Below are positions 59,600 through 64,000 of a stretch of DNA of 64,000 nt, piece by piece. This DNA is from Ampullaceana balthica (lineage: Eukaryota > Mollusca > Gastropoda > Lymnaeidae), in NCBI GenBank assembly GCA_944989445.1, contig CALYLW010000340.1, positions 364,478 through 428,477 of the forward strand, given 5' to 3'. The notes under the pieces were generated by a model, which searched no databases, was not told the origin of the DNA, and worked only from the letters and a program-made list of their open reading frames with translations. The position numbers and the translations under genes are program-made. Numbering within the stretch: position 1 is the first letter of the stretch; each line of letters starts with the position of its first letter.

Positions 59600-60200
59600 T
59601 GTCAGTCTATATGTGACATTTGAGATGGTGTCAATGGCCCCGAGTCACTAAGACTATTGTAGGTTCCCTCGGGGAATTCTCCGCAGCTTTCTCCGCTCCA
59701 TGAAAGGGAACCAGCCGACGTGGACTACCCCCGAGACGTTCCTCTAAAAGAGGGAGTCGTCTAGGCAGATGGCAGCTACACAAGTCGACCTAGTCTGACT
59801 CTCATGTTTGTTACCTTCCATAACAGGAGGTTGTGGATTTTTCCCTACCTCAATCCCGCTATAGCTGCGGCGCCACCACGGTGTAGAGCACGGGTCTATA
59901 TAACTTAGGACTTCGCTAGATAGGGGGGGGGGTCATCACTGTAGCCTACCTATGGGGGTGCGGGCAACCGCAATAGCCAACCACATAGCGTTTGGTAAGG
60001 GCATCCCCACAGGGAAGGTCTCCTCGAAGCTGACGACTGACCAAAGTTCTTCAAGGCACTTTTTTGTAGAGTTGTACTAGGCCACCTGGCCCTAAAGAGT
60101 GCCATTCACAGAAATAGCTAGAAAGGGGGACGAAACGGTCGCTTCAGATGACCCCACCCTCAACGGGTACAATAGTTCTCGTCATCGACGGGGGCATTAT
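59600..60200. other. GC-richer island, unassigned
   Basis: About 600 bp of clearly higher G+C than the surroundings, with many stops in all frames and no recognised domain or RNA. It could be a retroelement UTR or an insertion of different origin. Confidence 0.3.
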
Positions 60201-60779
60201 CCACCATGAGTTCCGTACATCGACTGTCATCATCTGTCTAACTGTCTAGCTAATGCTAGCTAGACAGTCAGTCTATAAGAATGTCTCTCTTTATCAATCT
60301 CTCTTTGTGTCTCACTCTATTTCTTTCACTTTCTCTATCTCTCTCTATCTATCTATCTGCATATATGTACTAGTGACGCACATAAGGAGCACATGTGTAT
60401 ATAACCCCTCTAAACATTGTGACAACTGCATAAGTTAGTTTAAAATATACATTCAAGTAAAAAACCATTTATATGAATATTTAAGAGTGACCCACACCCA
60501 AATAGTAAGCCGCCTTTTACGCTTTTTAAGCGCTTGAATCGTTTGATATTAAAATCTTCTCACACCCTTCTACTTCTTCTTTTTATTGTTCAATTTTTAC
60601 ATTTTCGGAAACGTTTTGTAACATAAATATTTATAAATAAGTAATACTATAACACAGTTTTCACTAAATACCAAGAGTTTAATAACAATATGTATTACGC
60701 ACCATAAGTGTTTGCGTCATTTAGAATTTTTTTTTCATAAGTTTTCGGGAACTTAAATGGGTTTATTTTAGAGAGTCTT

Positions 60780-61999
60780 TTGATTGTTTATGCACCAAAT
60801 GCGTTTGGTTTACTTATAGAGTCTCTTTATTATGAATGCACCAAATACGTCTGTTTACTTATAGAGTCTCTTTATTATGTATGCACCAAATACGTCTGTT
60901 TACTTATAGAGTCTCTTTATTATGTATGCACCAAATACGCCTGTTTACTTATAGAGTTTCTTTATTATATATGCACCAAATACGCCTGTTTACTTATAGA
61001 GTCTCTTTATTATGTATGCACCAAATACGCCTGTTTACTTATAGAGTTTCTTTATTATGTATGCACCAAATACGCCTGTTTACTTATAGAGTCTCTTTAT
61101 TATGTATGCACCAAATACGCCTGTTTACTTATAGAGTCTCTTTATTATGTATGCACCAAATACGCCTGTTTACTTATAGAGTCTCTTTATTATATATGCA
61201 CCATATACGCCTGTTTACTTATAGAGTCCCTATATTATTTATGCACCAAATACGCGTGGTTTACTTATAGAGTCCATATATTATTTATGCACCAAATACG
61301 CCTGTTTACTTATAGAGTCTCTATATTATTTATGCACCAAATACGCCTGTTTACTTATAGAGTCTCTTTATTATATATGCACCATATACGCCTGTTTACT
61401 TATAGAGTCCCTATATTATTTATGCACCAAATACGCGTGGTTTACTTATAGAGTCCATATATTATTTATGCACCAAATACGCCTGTTTACTTATAGAGTC
61501 TCTATATTATTTATGCACCAAATACGCCTGTTTACTTATAGAGTCTCTTTATTATATATGCACCATATACGCCTGTTTACTTATAGAGTCCATATATTAT
61601 TTATGCACCATATACGCGTGGTTTACTTATAGAGTCTCTTTATTATGTATGCACCAAATACGCCTGTTTACTTATAGAGTCTCTTTATTATATATGCACC
61701 AAATACGCCTGTTTACTTATAGAGTCTCTTTATTATATATGCACCAAATACGCCTGTTTACTTATAGAGTCTCTTTATTATATATGCACCATATACGCCT
61801 GTTTACTTATAGAGTCCATATATTATTTATGAACCAAATACGCGTGGTTTACTTATAGAGTCCATGTATTATTTATGCACCAAATACGCGTGGTTTACTT
61901 ATAGAGTCAATTTATTATTTATGCACCAAATACGCGTGGTTTACTTATAGAGTCCATGTATTATTTATGCACCAAATACGCGTGGTTTACTTATAGAGC
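60780..61999. repeat. 45/46-bp minisatellite, about 27 copies, with 181-bp higher-order repeat
   Basis: The unit is 'atgcaccaaatacgcctgtt' plus 'tacttatagagtctctttat' and 'tatgt'. A 46-bp variant carries 'cgcgtgg'. The variant 'ccatatacg' occurs at 61201, 61382 and 61563, exactly 181 bp (four units) apart. The 45-bp length keeps a frame open, producing 223-, 144- and 69-aa repeat translations that are not genes. Confidence 0.95.
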
Positions 62000-62451
62000 G
62001 TACAATATTGAATTAATCTGGGATAAGGTTAATATCATATAATGAGACAGTATATTCGCGTGTTTCTTATAGTCTAATCCCACAGATGGGCATTAGAAAA
62101 TAATAGTTATTTCTCTAAACAAGGCTCACTTGCATTTTGATTTTTTAGTTTTTCCTTTCACATGGACCCTACTGCCCTTACTGGAACCTGGATTAACCTC
62201 TTTGTCATTTGTATCTGACCAGACCATTTGTCCTGTTACATGACTGGACATGATATTCCCGCCTCTTTCTGGTGTTGGCTAAATTAATGCGCATATTTAA
62301 AAATGTAGAAATGCATCTCGTTTTCCAATATGAATAAATCAACTGATATGCTTGTAGAAAAATAACTCATTTGAAGACCTCCGGTTATGTTGACATGAAG
62401 TGTCTGGTATATATGAGGAAGGCACATGATCAAATACGTTTACATGCCTTA

Positions 62452-62749
62452 TCTATCTATATATATATAATTCACCAGAACAAGCAAAAGGCGAGAGCAA
62501 ATAAGCATGACGAATGACCCTCGTTATGGTCGGCCAATTACTGTTTATGGTTGGCAAGCTAGGGTGGTGCATGTAGCTAACGCAGTGCGCATGTCTTGAG
62601 ACCAACAATGCGTCGGCGCCCCCCCCCCGACGTTCACTCGCGTTGTTTTTGTTTTATCGTGCTGCTGTTTGTGTCCGTTCTTTCCCCCCGTTCTTTGCAC
62701 TATCTATGAGCAAGTCTGCGGCGTATGCTACGCCGCGGGTCGCATCTAG
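62452..62749 (+). mobile_element. Compact non-autonomous Helitron-like element, 298 bp
   Basis: Starts A^TCTATCTATATATATA at 62452 and ends with a perfect 8-bp stem GCGGCGTA / TACGCCGC (62718-62736, loop TGC), a 9-nt spacer and CTAG (62746-62749) followed by host T. Interior blocks ('catgacgaatgaccctcg', 'tgtgtccgttctttc') are shared with 17428-17470 and 21180-21240. The exact TC could be 62452 or 62456. Confidence 0.72.
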
Positions 62750-64000
62750 TGTAATATAAATCACCAATGATGACATTTTAAAGAGCCTTGTGATAATGCA
62801 TTTATATTCTTGTCAGTGCTTTTAGTCAGTTTTTCCAATGCTGTTATTTGCTTGAAAATATTAGCTCTGAGAATTACATATTACATGCCGAATTCCCAAC
62901 TCTAAATTAGAATGAAAGCAATAAATAGATATTTAACATTTGATGATGCATTAAACTAAATATCTTAAATCATAATATATATAATAGGACACAACTTTAA
63001 ATACGGCTATAAATTATCAGTGTTTCCAGGTTTTTTGTTTGTTTGTTTTTACTTTTTTTCCTAAGCACGCACGTGCATGAGATCTAACAATATTCACTTT
63101 AAAAAAATGAGTTCAAATTTGTATAAGCAAAAATTTCATTATTGTCCTAACCGCATTTGGAACATGATTTATAATTGTTACTATTTTAAGCTCAAGTTAA
63201 GCGCATTTTGGGAAATAAAACTATATCAATCGATGGGACCGTTTCTATGTTAAGCCCTGACCAGCATTGCTTTGTTTACTTTTGGTTACATGCCTCATGG
63301 AGTAACAACATTCTTGTAAAAAATAATAAAAAATTAAAAACTACCCCACATTGAATGAACGTGTTTGGATTAAGTGACGTCCAATATCAATCAGCCATTA
63401 CACAATATTTGCATCATTTCCTGATCGGCTTGTGTCATTGTGTGTTCATTGATTTCGTTACAATTTCTTTTAAAATGTTGGTGTGTTGCAAATGTGTAAT
63501 TTGAGCTGAGCTGGAGATCCTGTCATTTAAGTAACAAATAGGTCACGCGAAGTCTATTTTGAGCATTACTACTTTAAAAAAAAATATTTTATTGACTTAA
63601 AACTTTATTGCATGGCACATAAAAATTCTGGTTCAAAATTTGAATATGCTTTTTATTTAAACCATTCGCTGAAATAAAATAATATTTATTTTTAAGTAGC
63701 TTTAAAAAATAAAGATAAATTTACCTTTTTAATAAAAATTAAGAACAAGCCAAAAACCAAGTTTATATCACTAGTATGTTATCACAAATATAAGAACTGG
63801 CTTTTATAACAAGCGAAATGCCAAGTTTATATCGCTATGATAAATATAAATTATTTTATCATCCATTTAATTTATTCTCAACATCAACTTTTATCAATTC
63901 AATTAATTTATTTTCAGTTTTACTATTTCATTATAAATAATGATGAATTATCGTCTACTACACCGATTTTCCATCTGGATGATGTATCTTTGATAAAGAA
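62750..64000. other. AT-rich DNA, nothing recognised
   Basis: No exon, RNA or repeat family was seen to the end of the window. Confidence 0.55.

Noticed and set aside
60780..61451. 223-aa frame resembling a repetitive membrane protein
   Set aside because: The 15-residue period is the 45-bp minisatellite. There is no signal peptide, splice context or non-repeat domain, and other frames of the same array are open too.

Overview
The window looks like a stretch of an animal genome, most likely a lophotrochozoan and plausibly a gastropod mollusc. It is AT-rich and gene-poor. It carries spliceosomal introns, GT-AG splice sites, APE-type LINEs, hAT-type MITEs, Helitron-like ends and very many minisatellites. 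The species assignment is inference. There is no sign of bacterial organisation, and almost all long reading frames are translations of tandem repeats.

Only one host gene is supported: the 5' part of a two-pore-domain potassium channel (K2P/TWiK type) on the + strand. Exon 1 is 45149-45814 and exon 2 is 45921-46125. They encode a glutamine- and cysteine-rich cytosolic N-terminus, TM1, the extracellular cap and the first pore helix. The frame breaks inside the glycine codon of the first selectivity filter. I found no later exon before the end of the window, so intron 2 appears to exceed 17.8 kb.

Layout: 1-5750 is dominated by minisatellites, including a 2-kb 34-bp array with a 788-bp higher-order duplication. 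8946-21272 is a nest of Helitron-like elements. It contains a 4.1-kb insertion, a MITE, a tRNA-like sequence and a 2.6-kb 5'-truncated LINE with an 11-bp target duplication. 22294-23330 is a hAT-type element with an 8-bp duplication and a young LINE inside it. 24900-25440 is a minisatellite interrupted by a hAT MITE. 27886-30310 holds a foldback element with a second young LINE copy, then a 320-330-bp tandem repeat. 30434-35690 holds further arrays. 36150-43600 holds long dispersed repeats, another hAT MITE and several Helitron-like ends. 43700-44190 is a minisatellite just upstream of the K2P gene. 46126-64000 is the K2P intron and/or flank, with LINE scraps, MITEs, an inverted minisatellite, a G-poor tract, a hAT-like element, a 1.2-kb 45-bp array and a compact 298-bp Helitron-like element.

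The elements do not form a pathway. The value of the window is its insertion history: several insertions can be ordered by nesting, target duplications or comparison with unoccupied copies in the same window. I saw no convincing new biological system. No Rep/helicase or transposase coding region was recognised, so the DNA elements appear non-autonomous.
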